From Chloroflexota bacterium (lineage in GTDB: Bacteria > Chloroflexota > Anaerolineae > Aggregatilineales > Phototrophicaceae): a stretch of DNA of 64,000 nucleotides. Below are positions 52,593 through 60,103 of the stretch, in pieces. Where the stretch lies: contig WTGN01000070.1 of NCBI GenBank assembly GCA_011523545.1, positions 1 through 64,000 on the forward strand. The letters are read 5' to 3'. Under the pieces are notes generated by a model. That model ran no database searches. It had not been told where the DNA came from and saw only the letters and a program-made list of their open reading frames with translations. The position numbers and the translations under genes were made by a program. The first letter of the stretch is position 1. Every line of letters starts with the position of its first letter.

Positions 52593-53780
52593 ATGAAACT
52601 CCTTGTCCTCGCCTCATCGCTTGATTTGCGTCAGCCATTCAGCGCCACCCCCGCCTGGTGGCAGCTGCTCAAGGGCTTGTATGAAGCCGGCGTCGAAGTG
52701 ATTGCCACGCCCTATCAGGGCGCGGCGATCGAGAGCCTGTGGTGGCGCGCCGAGCCGAACCCCGCCCGCAGGCAAGGCGACCTCTTCAAGACCATGCGCG
52801 ATATCACGCGGGCGGTTTTGCCAGCGCCATCGCCTTCAATGACCGCCGACCCGGCCCGGGAATCGATATCTGACAAGGCTGTCAGGCAGGCGGCAAACAG
52901 CTTGATCGCCCCGATATGGCGGCGCCACCTCGAGCGCATCTTGAATACAGAGACCGATGTAGACGCGCTACTCTTTCTCACGCTTCCGCTCAACCACCTG
53001 CGAGGCTTGCCCAAGCATATTACGGACACTTACAATCTCCCCGTCTTCTATTTTGATGGCGATGTGCCGGCCAGCCTGCCCAACATGAGCGGGTTCGCTT
53101 CCGGCTTCCGCATTTATCATGGCGCTGATCTCACGGAATACACCGCTTTCATCAGCAACAGCAGCGGCGGTCAAGCGCTTCTCAAGCAACTCGGCGTCGC
53201 CAATGCGCATACCGTCTGGTATGGCGCTGATCCGGACGTATTCAGTCCCATCCCGGCGCCGGCGCAAGATATCGATGTGCTTTTCTATGGACACGGGCGC
53301 GAATACCGCTCCGAATGGATAGACCGTATGATAGCGGCGCCATCGACAGAAATGGCGGCTTCCCGCTTCGCCGTCCGCGGCACGAACCTTGGCGAGCTTG
53401 GCAATGCCGAGCGCCTTCCCTACCTGAGCTTCAGCAAGCTGCGCGAATATGTCTGCCGCAGCAAGCTCAATTTATGCATCACCCGCGGCGCGCATGCCAG
53501 CGTTTACGCTTCCTCTTCATCACGCCCCTTTGAGTTGGCGGCGATGGGCGCCTGCATCGTGGCCAATCCCTACCTCGGCATCGAAGAATGGTTCGAGCCG
53601 GGAAAAGAGCTGATCGTAGTCGAGTCGGCTGAGGAGGCGATCGAACGCTATCAGCATCTATTGACACACGACAGTGAACGGACAGCCATCGGAAAAGCGG
53701 CGCGGCAACGCGTCCTGAAGCAGCATACCTTCCGGCATCGCGCTGCTGAATTAATCAATATCATCAGGCAATACCTTTAG
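52593..53780 (+). CDS. CgeB-like glycosyltransferase family protein
   Basis: A 395-residue GT-B fold protein. It opens MKLLVLASSLDLRQPFSATP and contains the donor-domain features of the Glyco_trans_1_2/CgeB kind: VWYGADPDVFSP (a linker motif), DIDVLFYGHGREYRSEWIDR, then SRPFELAAMGACIVANPYLG, EEWFEPGKELIVV and YQHLLTHD. The pattern (F)ELAAMGA-ANPYLGIEEWF is the usual nucleotide-sugar binding end of this family. Acceptor unknown. The start is the ATG at 52593, with weak GAG upstream; the open frame begins at 52458. Upstream lies a divergent promoter pair shared with the ABC operon. Confidence 0.82.
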   Translation: MKLLVLASSLDLRQPFSATPAWWQLLKGLYEAGVEVIATPYQGAAIESLWWRAEPNPARRQGDLFKTMRDITRAVLPAPSPSMTADPARESISDKAVRQAANSLIAPIWRRHLERILNTETDVDALLFLTLPLNHLRGLPKHITDTYNLPVFYFDGDVPASLPNMSGFASGFRIYHGADLTEYTAFISNSSGGQALLKQLGVANAHTVWYGADPDVFSPIPAPAQDIDVLFYGHGREYRSEWIDRMIAAPSTEMAASRFAVRGTNLGELGNAERLPYLSFSKLREYVCRSKLNLCITRGAHASVYASSSSRPFELAAMGACIVANPYLGIEEWFEPGKELIVVESAEEAIERYQHLLTHDSERTAIGKAARQRVLKQHTFRHRAAELINIIRQYL

Positions 53781-53847
53781 CCCCTTGCGACATGACGTCC
53801 GCCAGCCTAGAATAGAATACTTGTTCCAAAACAGAGAGGGCTTACCG

Positions 53848-54681
53848 ATGCCATTTGACCCGGCAAAAGCAAGAGACTTCGTATACAGCAATGGCACTCT
53901 TTTGGAGCGGGCGCTTTTCGCCTGGCTCTTTGATGACGGCCCCCTGGAGCGGCTCCATCAGATCATCCTCTGCTACAAGAATCCGGACAATGGCTTCGGC
54001 CATGGCCTGGAACATGACCTGAAGGCGCCGCAATCGAATCCGCTGGCGCTGGAGTATCTGCTCGGCGTCATGAAGCATGTCGGGGTCCCGCCTGGCTCGC
54101 TGCTGGCGGGCACGGCCGACTGGCTTGAATCGCAGATGGACGAGCGGGGAAACCTGCTGAATCCGCCGGAAACGCGCGACTACCCGCTGGCGCCCTGGTG
54201 GCGGGAGCAGGGCGGGCAGACCATGCCCGATTCCATTGTCGGCAACCTCATTCGCTTTGACAGCGCGACGCCATCTCTCATCGACAAGACCGCGCGTTGG
54301 GCGCTGGACTATTATACGCACGACAAAATCCGCGGTAACGAATGGCTCTTCATGGCTTATCACGCCTTCGACTACTTCTTCGCGATAGATGAATTTCCCG
54401 ATTTGGCGCGCTTCCGGAATGCGACCATCGAGAACATCGTCGCCTGCGCTGCGAGCGCGCCTGAGAACCAGTTGGACTCCATATTTGTCTTTGCGCCCAG
54501 GCCCGACTCGATGATTGCCAGAGCCTTGCCCGAAGGCCTGCTGGAGCGCTCGCTAGATTTGCTGTCCAATGCCCAGCAGGACGATGGTCACTGGCGCGAT
54601 CAACATAACCTGCCGCAGTGGTATCCGATGACGACAATCAACGTATTGCTGGCTTTGAAGCGCTATGGCCGCTGGCGCTAA
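53848..54681 (+). CDS. Alpha/alpha-toroid (prenyltransferase/terpene-cyclase-like) protein
   Basis: A 277-residue helical protein with repeats like those of squalene-hopene cyclases and prenyltransferase beta subunits: DNGFGHGLEHDLKAPQSNPL, ADWLESQMDERGNLLNPP and a late QQDDGHWRDQHNLPQWYP. The Gly-Gly/Trp-containing hairpins fit a six- to seven-hairpin toroid. No DXDD cyclase motif is visible, so catalysis as a terpene cyclase is unlikely and binding or another role is possible. GAGAGG precedes the ATG at 53848; the frame extends to 53785. Probably co-transcribed with the glycosyltransferase, ending 67 bp before it. Confidence 0.6.
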   Translation: MPFDPAKARDFVYSNGTLLERALFAWLFDDGPLERLHQIILCYKNPDNGFGHGLEHDLKAPQSNPLALEYLLGVMKHVGVPPGSLLAGTADWLESQMDERGNLLNPPETRDYPLAPWWREQGGQTMPDSIVGNLIRFDSATPSLIDKTARWALDYYTHDKIRGNEWLFMAYHAFDYFFAIDEFPDLARFRNATIENIVACAASAPENQLDSIFVFAPRPDSMIARALPEGLLERSLDLLSNAQQDDGHWRDQHNLPQWYPMTTINVLLALKRYGRWR

Positions 54682-54721
54682 CCCGGCGGGAGGATGGCTG
54701 GCGCGCCCGGTCAATGCTCTG

Positions 54722-54730
54722 TGCTATACT
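54722..54730 (+). promoter_or_regulatory. Extended -10 promoter
   Basis: TGCTATACT is an extended -10 element about 40 bases before the ATG at 54769, inside the 87-bp gap after the toroid gene. No -35 is required or seen. Confidence 0.5.
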
Positions 54731-54768
54731 CGCCGAGAAGGCGAATGCGTCAAACTGGAGTGGTCGCG

Positions 54769-55590
54769 ATGGCGATTGATTACATCATTGAATACGATTG
54801 CGACCCGAAGCGCGAATTGAAGCCGGAGGGCATACTCCAGCGGCTGAAAGAGCGCGCCCGCGCCGAAGAAGTCATTCAGTGGTTTCGCGCCGCCGGCGAT
54901 TCGCGCGCGCCCGAGCAAATGGGCTTCGAATTTACCCACAGCACACCAGACGACCCCGGCGACAAGCAGCTGATCGTGGTGCAGGATCTGCTTGACCACG
55001 CCGCCGCCTTGGACGACTACGCCGTTCATTGCAAATCATGCCCGGCCAATCGTAGCGGCCAACCCTACGGCTGCATGGGCTTCGTCCAATATCCGATTTC
55101 GGCGCGCGCCGAGATATGGCTGCTGGAGCGGCTGCCGGTGCCGGATGAGCCGCTGCTGTGGCTGCTGCTCAGGCAGGGCATTCAGAAGCTGGGTTATGAT
55201 GGCGCGTCAATCAGGGCGCTGCGTCAAAGTGACGGCGATCCTGAAGCCGGCGCGGGCGCCTACTTCGAGTTGCCAAGCGCGCCTGACCGCCGCTTGGGCC
55301 AGCTCCGTGTATCCGGTGATCAAGTGCTGGAGATGATATTTGGCGTCGGCGAGCGCGTCATACCAAATCACGCGGGCATTCTTCTGCTCTTCCTGGGCGC
55401 GATCGAGCGCGATCTGGAAGCGCATGAGATCCAGGAGATCTCTTCATTCGATGAGGCGATCCGCCAAAAACTCGCCTTTGACATGCAAGCCGGCGCCGAC
55501 GCCGACGACTGCGTCCGGGAAATGCTCGCCTTCTTTCATGCGCTGTACATCGCCTGGAGACTCAACGTTTCCCTCTATGTCGACGCGTAA
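54769..55590 (+). CDS. Uncharacterised protein with Cys cluster
   Basis: A 273-residue protein I do not recognise. It has C11 in YIIEYDCDPKREL, then C88, C91 and C102 in HCKSCPANRSGQPYGCMG, a spacing suited to a metal or Fe-S site. The C-terminal half is amphipathic helical (ERDLEAHEIQEISSFDEAI). No membrane segment or signal. GGAG lies 8-12 bases before the ATG at 54769, and an extended -10 is just upstream, so it is transcribed separately from the toroid gene. Confidence 0.7.
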   Translation: MAIDYIIEYDCDPKRELKPEGILQRLKERARAEEVIQWFRAAGDSRAPEQMGFEFTHSTPDDPGDKQLIVVQDLLDHAAALDDYAVHCKSCPANRSGQPYGCMGFVQYPISARAEIWLLERLPVPDEPLLWLLLRQGIQKLGYDGASIRALRQSDGDPEAGAGAYFELPSAPDRRLGQLRVSGDQVLEMIFGVGERVIPNHAGILLLFLGAIERDLEAHEIQEISSFDEAIRQKLAFDMQAGADADDCVREMLAFFHALYIAWRLNVSLYVDA

Positions 55591-55679
55591 GCGACTGCTA
55601 ATTTGTTATGCTAGTGAAAATTTTAATCACAGGCGCGACAATACCGGCGCCCACACAAAATACCTTGCATCCCGCTGTG

Positions 55680-55737
55680 TCTAGCTCCCCCTCCTTGACT
55701 CGTCGGGGAGGGGGCCGGGGGGTGGGGTTGGCTGCCC
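55680..55737 (+). repeat. 58-bp G-rich palindromic repeat, copy 2
   Basis: Same element as 27653-27710, in inverse orientation. The stem has one terminal T-G mismatch (CCCCCTCCT). The G-rich strand (four G-runs of 4, 5, 6, 4) is the plus strand here. In one frame it reads SSPSLTRRGGGRGVGLA, a translation seen for intergenic repeats and not for real proteins. It lies in the leader region of the selenoprotein gene. Confidence 0.85.
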
Positions 55738-55768
55738 GAATCGCGGAACGAGATCTTCAAGCAGGAGA

Positions 55769-55789
55769 GGGCGTCTCAGCGAGACGCCC
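55769..55789 (+). repeat. Perfect 9-bp hairpin, repeat-like
   Basis: GGGCGTCTC and GAGACGCCC around a 3-base loop AGC. It sits between the 58-bp repeat and the AhpD-like gene, 53 bases before its ATG. Similar GGGCG-type hairpins are common in dispersed bacterial repeats. It has no T-run. Confidence 0.6.
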
Positions 55790-55841
55790 CTACAAAGTCC
55801 CATACAGTTGGCCGCCAGCCTAGAACCGGAGCGCAGGACTG

Positions 55842-56429
55842 ATGAACGGCACTGAAAGACCAATCGCCTGGATCGAAACAGTGGCCGAAGCGGACGCGAC
55901 TGGCGCATTGCAGCGCGCCTACAAACGCGCCGGCGACCCAACGAGCGGCAATGTCGACCACATCATGAAGATCCACAGCCTCCATCCCGCATCGCTGATC
56001 GATCACATGCATCTCTACAAGACCTTGATGTATGCCGAATCGCCACTGAGCCGGGCTCAGCGTGAGATGATCGCCGTCGTCGTCTCCGCCATCAACCGCT
56101 GCGAATACTGACTGAAGCACCATGCGCGCAACCTCCGTCAGTTGACTGGAGACCGGGAATTCACCGCTCAATTGGAAGCGGATTATCGCCTGGCGGAATT
56201 GACCGCGGCCGACCGGCAGATGCTTGATTACGCGGCCAAGCTGACGCGCGCGCCCGGGGACATGGTCGAGGAAGACCTGGCTCGATTGCGCGCGTGCGGC
56301 TTCAGCGATCGGGCGATTTTGGATATCGCGCAGGTGGTCGCTTACTACGCCTATGCAAATCGCATCGCCGATGGGCTGGGCCTGTCGCTGGAGAATTATT
56401 GGGCCGAGGGCAAAGAAGATTATGAGTAG
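55842..56429 (+). CDS. AhpD/carboxymuconolactone-decarboxylase-like selenoprotein (in-frame TGA)
   Basis: A 195-residue protein read through a TGA at 56109-56111. Before it stands a helical AhpD/CMD-type half ending VVVSAINRCEY (C87). After it the frame continues LKHHARNLRQL, so the motif is C-E-Y-U-L-K-H-H. The family's redox motif is CxxC followed by xxH, so the TGA falls exactly on the second catalytic Cys and should encode selenocysteine (U90). The downstream half (LTAADRQMLDYAAKLTRAPG to LENYWAEGKEDYE) has the same family's C-terminal helices, with no frameshift. A SECIS-like hairpin lies at 56133-56151. AhpD-type enzymes reduce peroxides or act as disulfide-exchange partners. Weak AGGA SD. 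Conventional gene calling would split it into two pieces. Confidence 0.85.
56109..56111 (+). other. TGA selenocysteine codon of the AhpD-like protein
   Basis: In-frame TGA at the second catalytic Cys position of CxxC. The same frame continues for 105 sense codons with family-like sequence. Confidence 0.85.
56133..56151 (+). promoter_or_regulatory. Candidate bacterial SECIS hairpin (AhpD-like gene)
   Basis: CTCC pairs with GGAG, and GTCA with TGAC, with one bulged T between them and GT in the apical loop. It starts 22 bases after the TGA. A short bulged stem with GU in the loop, 16-37 bases from the UGA, is the described bacterial SECIS pattern. Confidence 0.65.
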
Positions 56430-56431
56430 CC

Positions 56432-56563
56432 TCAGGCGCCGCGGGTGGCGAGCGCAAGCAGCAGCAGCACCGCCAGGATCACGAGGATCGCGGCGACCGC
56501 GTAAAACTTTGCGAAGAGTTGGCGGGCTTTGGAGCCCTCGCGGAATATGTCAGACAGTTTCAT
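56432..56563 (-). CDS. 43-residue single-pass membrane protein
   Basis: A short frame too small for standard calls: MKLSDIFREGSKARQLFAKF, then a clear membrane helix (YAVAAILVILAVLLLLALAT) ending RGA. Basic residues before the helix fit an N-in orientation. No strong Shine-Dalgarno. It lies on the opposite strand between the two halves of the selenoprotein locus, 2 bp past the AhpD-like stop. The composition supports a real small protein, but coding is not certain. Confidence 0.5.
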   Translation of the reverse strand: MKLSDIFREGSKARQLFAKFYAVAAILVILAVLLLLALATRGA

Positions 56564-56688
56564 GTGCGTCGCCTGCGCTGCCGCCTGTTATGATTCAAGC
56601 ATAACCCTGTTGATGCGGCATATCAATGCGATGCGATTCAAGTCGGATGGCATTGGAGAGCATGGCGAGCTTGATGGAGAGTGAAACG

Positions 56689-58134
56689 ATGACGGCCATT
56701 CCTGAAGATTTCACCGGTTATATCGCGGTGGTGAAGCGAGACTGCGACACCTGCCGTCTCATCGAACCGGCGCTGCAGTCAGCCGCGGCATCCCGTGAAA
56801 TCCGCGTCTATTCGCAGGATGATCCGGCTTTCCCCGCTGCTATTGAAGGTGTGATCGACGAGCGCGCGCTTGAGTTGTCCTATCGGCTGAACATCGAGAT
56901 TGTGCCGACTCTGATACAAGTCGAGAGCGGCGAAGAACAGGCGCGCCTTGTCGGCTGGCAGCGCGAGGCTTGGCGCCGGCTGACCGACTTGCCTGAGCTT
57001 GGCGCGGGATTGCCTGAATTCAGCCCCGGTTGCGGTTCCAAGTCCCTTGAACCGGGCATGCCCGAAAAGCTCGCCTTCCGTTTTGGCGATACGGTGCTGC
57101 AAGCGCGCCGCGTCGAGGTGGCGTCGCAGCAGGACGAGCATGAACTGATGTTTGAACGCGGCTGGTCAGATGGTTTGCCGCTCGTGCCGCCGACCGAAGA
57201 GCGCGTTCTCAACATGCTCTCCGGCACAACCCGTTCACCAACCGAGATCATCGGCATCATCCCGCCGGACAAGGCGCCATGCACGATTGAAAAGGTGGCG
57301 ATCAACGCTGTTATGGCCGGTTGCAAGCCGGAATATCTGCCGGTGGTCCTGGCGGCGGTCGAGGCCGCCTGCCTCGACGAATTCTGCATGCACGGCGTCC
57401 TGGCGACGACTTATTTCGCTGCCCCCATCGTCATCGTAAACGGACCTGTCGCGGCGCAAATCGGCATGAATTGGAGCCACAACGCGCTGGGGCAAGGCAA
57501 CCGCGCCAACTCGACCATCGGGCGGGCCCTGCAGCTCGTGATCCGCAATGTGGGCGGCGGCCGACCTGGTGGCGTCGATCGCTCAACTTTGGGTCAACCC
57601 GGGAAGGTCGGTTTCTGCTTTGCCGAGCGCGAGCGCGATTCCTTTTGGGAGTCCCTGGCTGTTGAGCGTGGGTTCAGCCCCGAGCAATCAACCGTGACCT
57701 TGTTCGCCGGCGGCGGCGTCCTTCCCATCGGCGATCAAAAATCCCGCCGCCCCGAATCTCTCACGCGCAGTCTGGCGCTGTCGCTGAAGTCGGTCTATCA
57801 CGGAAAGATATATGGCAATACGGACGCGCTGCTCGTCATTTCACCGGAGAATATGCGCGTCTTTCGCCAAGCGGGCTGGAGCAAGGCGCGCTTTCGCGAA
57901 GCGCTCGACGAGGCGCTGACGGTGGATGGGCGCGACGTGCAGGCGGGCGCGGGCGGAATCGCGGAAGGAATGCCGCCACGGCTGGCCGAGAAACGATTGA
58001 CCAAGTTTCGTCCGGACGGCCTGCTAATCGTACACGCGGGCGGCGGCGCCGGCATGTGGTCGGCTGTGATCACCGGCTGGGGCAGAAGCGGCGCCCATGG
58101 CAGCGTTCCGGTGACGGTTGCGATAAAATCATGA
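56689..58134 (+). CDS. Thioredoxin-like CxxC protein with large C-terminal domain
   Basis: A 481-residue protein. Residues 1-110 are a thioredoxin-fold domain with GYIAVVKRDCDTCRLIEPAL (C19-D-T-C22) and later IEIVPTLIQVESGEE (cis-Pro). From about residue 150 comes a conserved domain: FERGWSDGLPLVPPTEERVL, IIPPDKAPCTIEKVAINAVM, AGCKPEYLPVVLAAVEAA, GNRANSTIGRALQLVIRNVG and STVTLFAGGGVLPIG. I recognise this domain as the usual neighbour or partner of UGSC proteins. Several Cys are conserved in it. GGAGAG lies about 8 bases before the ATG at 56689; in-frame Met codons upstream (56626-56674) have no clear site. It probably relays electrons between the two selenoproteins flanking it (inference). 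Confidence 0.75.
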   Translation: MTAIPEDFTGYIAVVKRDCDTCRLIEPALQSAAASREIRVYSQDDPAFPAAIEGVIDERALELSYRLNIEIVPTLIQVESGEEQARLVGWQREAWRRLTDLPELGAGLPEFSPGCGSKSLEPGMPEKLAFRFGDTVLQARRVEVASQQDEHELMFERGWSDGLPLVPPTEERVLNMLSGTTRSPTEIIGIIPPDKAPCTIEKVAINAVMAGCKPEYLPVVLAAVEAACLDEFCMHGVLATTYFAAPIVIVNGPVAAQIGMNWSHNALGQGNRANSTIGRALQLVIRNVGGGRPGGVDRSTLGQPGKVGFCFAERERDSFWESLAVERGFSPEQSTVTLFAGGGVLPIGDQKSRRPESLTRSLALSLKSVYHGKIYGNTDALLVISPENMRVFRQAGWSKARFREALDEALTVDGRDVQAGAGGIAEGMPPRLAEKRLTKFRPDGLLIVHAGGGAGMWSAVITGWGRSGAHGSVPVTVAIKS

Positions 58135-58159
58135 GCAGAAATTGGAGATGCGAATGTAA

Positions 58160-58183
58160 AAGGGCGGGGCTTGTCTCGCCCTT
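58160..58183 (+). repeat. 7-bp hairpin between the Trx-like and UGSC genes
   Basis: AAGGGCG / CGCCCTT around a 10-base loop. It has no T-run after it, so it is probably a dispersed GGGCG-type repeat, not a terminator. Confidence 0.45.
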
Positions 58184-58229
58184 GCAAAGCCATATCAAAT
58201 CGCGAGATTAACTCGAATAGGAGCAAACC

Positions 58230-58745
58230 ATGCCTGCACTACTTGATCCAACCAGCGAACTGCTGCCGGCGCAGCGGGAAGCATTGCCTAGGCCTCCGTC
58301 GCTGAGCGACAAGCGGGTCGCGCTGCTGGATATATCGAAGCCGCGCGGCGATGTCTTCCTCGATCATCTTGAGGCGAAGCTGGGTGACATAGGCGTCGAT
58401 GCGCGGCGCTATAGCAAGCCCACCTTTACGCGGGTCGCGCCTGTCGATCTCAAGCACAAGATCGCCAGCGAGTGCGACATCGTCATCGAAGCCCTCGCCG
58501 ATTGAGGCTCATGCACGTCGTGCAGTGTGCACGACATCACTGACCTGGAAGCGCGCGGGATACCGGGCATGTTCGTCGCTTCCGATGAGTTTGTCGAGGC
58601 GGCCGCCGCCCAGGGCAAGGCTCTGGGTTTCGAGCCCGCCGCTTGTTACGTGCCCCATCCGATTCAGGATCGCACGGACGATGAAATCCGCGCGCTCGCT
58701 GACGCGGCCTTTGAGGAAATCCTGTCGCAGATTCTGTCGCCCTAA
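58230..58745 (+). CDS. UGSC-family selenoprotein (in-frame TGA)
   Basis: A 171-residue protein read through a TGA at 58503-58505. The N-terminal half (MPALLDPTSELLPAQREALP, DKRVALLDISKPRGDVFLDH, CDIVIEALAD) runs straight into U-G-S-C-T-S-C-S-V-H-D and continues ITDLEARGIPGMFVASDEFV to a TAA. The UGSC(T/S)SC motif defines a selenoprotein family whose Cys homologues read CGSC. Its structure suggests a redox role with U92, C95 and C98. AGGAG precedes the ATG at about 10 bases. It follows the Trx-like gene by 95 bp. A conventional call would stop at 58505 and lose the functional motif. A SECIS-like hairpin is at 58517-58535. Confidence 0.9.
58503..58505 (+). other. TGA selenocysteine codon of the UGSC protein
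   Basis: In-frame TGA at the U of the UGSC motif, followed by 79 sense codons of family-like sequence. Confidence 0.9.
58517..58535 (+). promoter_or_regulatory. Candidate bacterial SECIS hairpin (UGSC gene)
   Basis: GTCGTGCA and TGCACGAC form a perfect 8-bp stem around GTG. Opening the inner A-T pair gives a 5-base AGTGT loop containing GU. The apex lies 20 bases after the TGA, as expected for a bacterial SECIS. Confidence 0.7.
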
Positions 58746-58751
58746 CCGGGG

Positions 58752-59996
58752 CTACTGTTCAAAGCGGCTGATGACGACGGCGGTATTGTGGCCGCCGAAA
58801 CCAAATGAATTGCTGAGCACGTGGTCAATTTCCGCCGCCACGCCCCGGTTCGGCGTATAGTCGAGGTCGCAGTCCGGGTCCGGCGTCTCCAGGTTGATCG
58901 TCGGCGGGATGAAATTGTCCTGCAGCGCTTTGACGGAGAGAATGGCTTCGGCGGCGGCGGTCGCGCCCAGGATATGGCCGGTCATGGACTTCGTTGAACT
59001 AATCGGAATGTTGTAGGCTTCTTCCGCCAGCGCCTGTTTGATGGCGAGTGTCTCGCTCTTGTCGTTGAGTTGCGTGCCGGTGCCATGCGCGTTGATGTAG
59101 CTGACATCGCCGGCTTCAAGACCGGCTTCCCGCATGGCGCGCCGCATCGCCTCCGCCGCGTCCACGCCGTCCGGGTTGGGCGCGGTGACGTGAAAGGCGT
59201 CGGAGGTATGGCCATAACCGGTTAGCTCGGCATGTATCATTGCGCCGCGCGCCCGCGCATGTTCCAAATCTTCCAGGATCAGGAGGGCGGCGCCTTCCGC
59301 GGCCACGAATCCATCGCGCTTCGCGTCGAAGGGCCGCGATGCTTTTTCCGGGATATCTTCGGTATTGGTCAAGACTTTCATATTGTTGAAGCCGCTGATG
59401 ACCATCGGCATGATGCAGGCTTCGCTGCCGCCCGCGACCATCACATTCGCCCGCCCCATGCGGATCAGATCGGCGGCGTCGCCCAGGGAGTTGTTGCTGG
59501 TGGCGCAGGCGGCGGTGATATTGTAATTCGGCCCCTTGAGCCCAAAGCGCATCGATACGCGCGAGCTGATGCCGTCATGCAGCAGGGCGGGCACGATAAC
59601 CGGGCTAACGCCGCGATGCCCCTTCGCCTCGAAGCCGTGCAAGGCCTGCACCACGGTGACGATCCCGCCAATGCCGGAACCTACCACCACGCCGACATCG
59701 TATTTGTTCTCATCGGTGATTTCGATGCCGGCGTCGTCCAGCGCTTCTTCGGCTGCCACCAGCGCCAGCATCTGCGCCCGATCCATGCGCCTCATTTCTC
59801 GGCGGCCAAAGCGCCCGACCAGGTCGATATCTTTCACCTCGCCAGCCACCCGGTTTTCGACCATGTCGGCATCGAAGAGGGTGATCCAGTCAATGCCGGA
59901 AACCCCGGCGCGGATATTCGCCCAGGAGTCTTCTACGTTGTTCCCGACCGGGCAGACCAGGCCCATGCCAGTGATAACGATTCGTTTTTCCGCCAT
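58752..59996 (-). CDS. fabF: Beta-ketoacyl-[acyl-carrier-protein] synthase II
   Basis: A 414-residue condensing enzyme that extends fatty acids from malonyl-ACP. The catalytic Cys is in ITAACATSNNSLGDA, the first His in NAHGTGTQLNDKSE and the second in KSMTGHILGATAAAE, with SFGFGGHN at the end. The N-terminus MAEKRIVITGMGLVCPVG marks the start at 59996; the upstream extension to 60107 is rejected. No other fab genes are nearby. Its downstream end is 6 bp from the UGSC selenoprotein stop, converging with it. Confidence 0.93.
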   Translation of the reverse strand: MAEKRIVITGMGLVCPVGNNVEDSWANIRAGVSGIDWITLFDADMVENRVAGEVKDIDLVGRFGRREMRRMDRAQMLALVAAEEALDDAGIEITDENKYDVGVVVGSGIGGIVTVVQALHGFEAKGHRGVSPVIVPALLHDGISSRVSMRFGLKGPNYNITAACATSNNSLGDAADLIRMGRANVMVAGGSEACIMPMVISGFNNMKVLTNTEDIPEKASRPFDAKRDGFVAAEGAALLILEDLEHARARGAMIHAELTGYGHTSDAFHVTAPNPDGVDAAEAMRRAMREAGLEAGDVSYINAHGTGTQLNDKSETLAIKQALAEEAYNIPISSTKSMTGHILGATAAAEAILSVKALQDNFIPPTINLETPDPDCDLDYTPNRGVAAEIDHVLSNSFGFGGHNTAVVISRFEQ

Positions 59997-60103
59997 GCAA
60001 GCACTTTCTTTATTCGCCAGCCGTCGCAAAGCTGAATCAAGCGCGTATCTGCCATTATAATACGGCTTGCCGCCGCCTAGCATGCGCAGATTGGCGAATC
60101 GCT

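Noticed and set aside
56109..56111. The TGA as a genuine stop or pseudogene break in the AhpD-like gene
   Set aside because: The frame continues without shift, the TGA is at the catalytic Cys column, a SECIS-like hairpin follows, and a second independent UGA case lies 2 kb away.
58160..58183. Rho-independent terminator before the UGSC gene
   Set aside because: The stem is not followed by a T-run on either strand and the loop is long.
58503..58505. The TGA as a stop giving a 91-residue protein
   Set aside because: The downstream sequence directly completes the UGSC motif and 79 further family-like codons.
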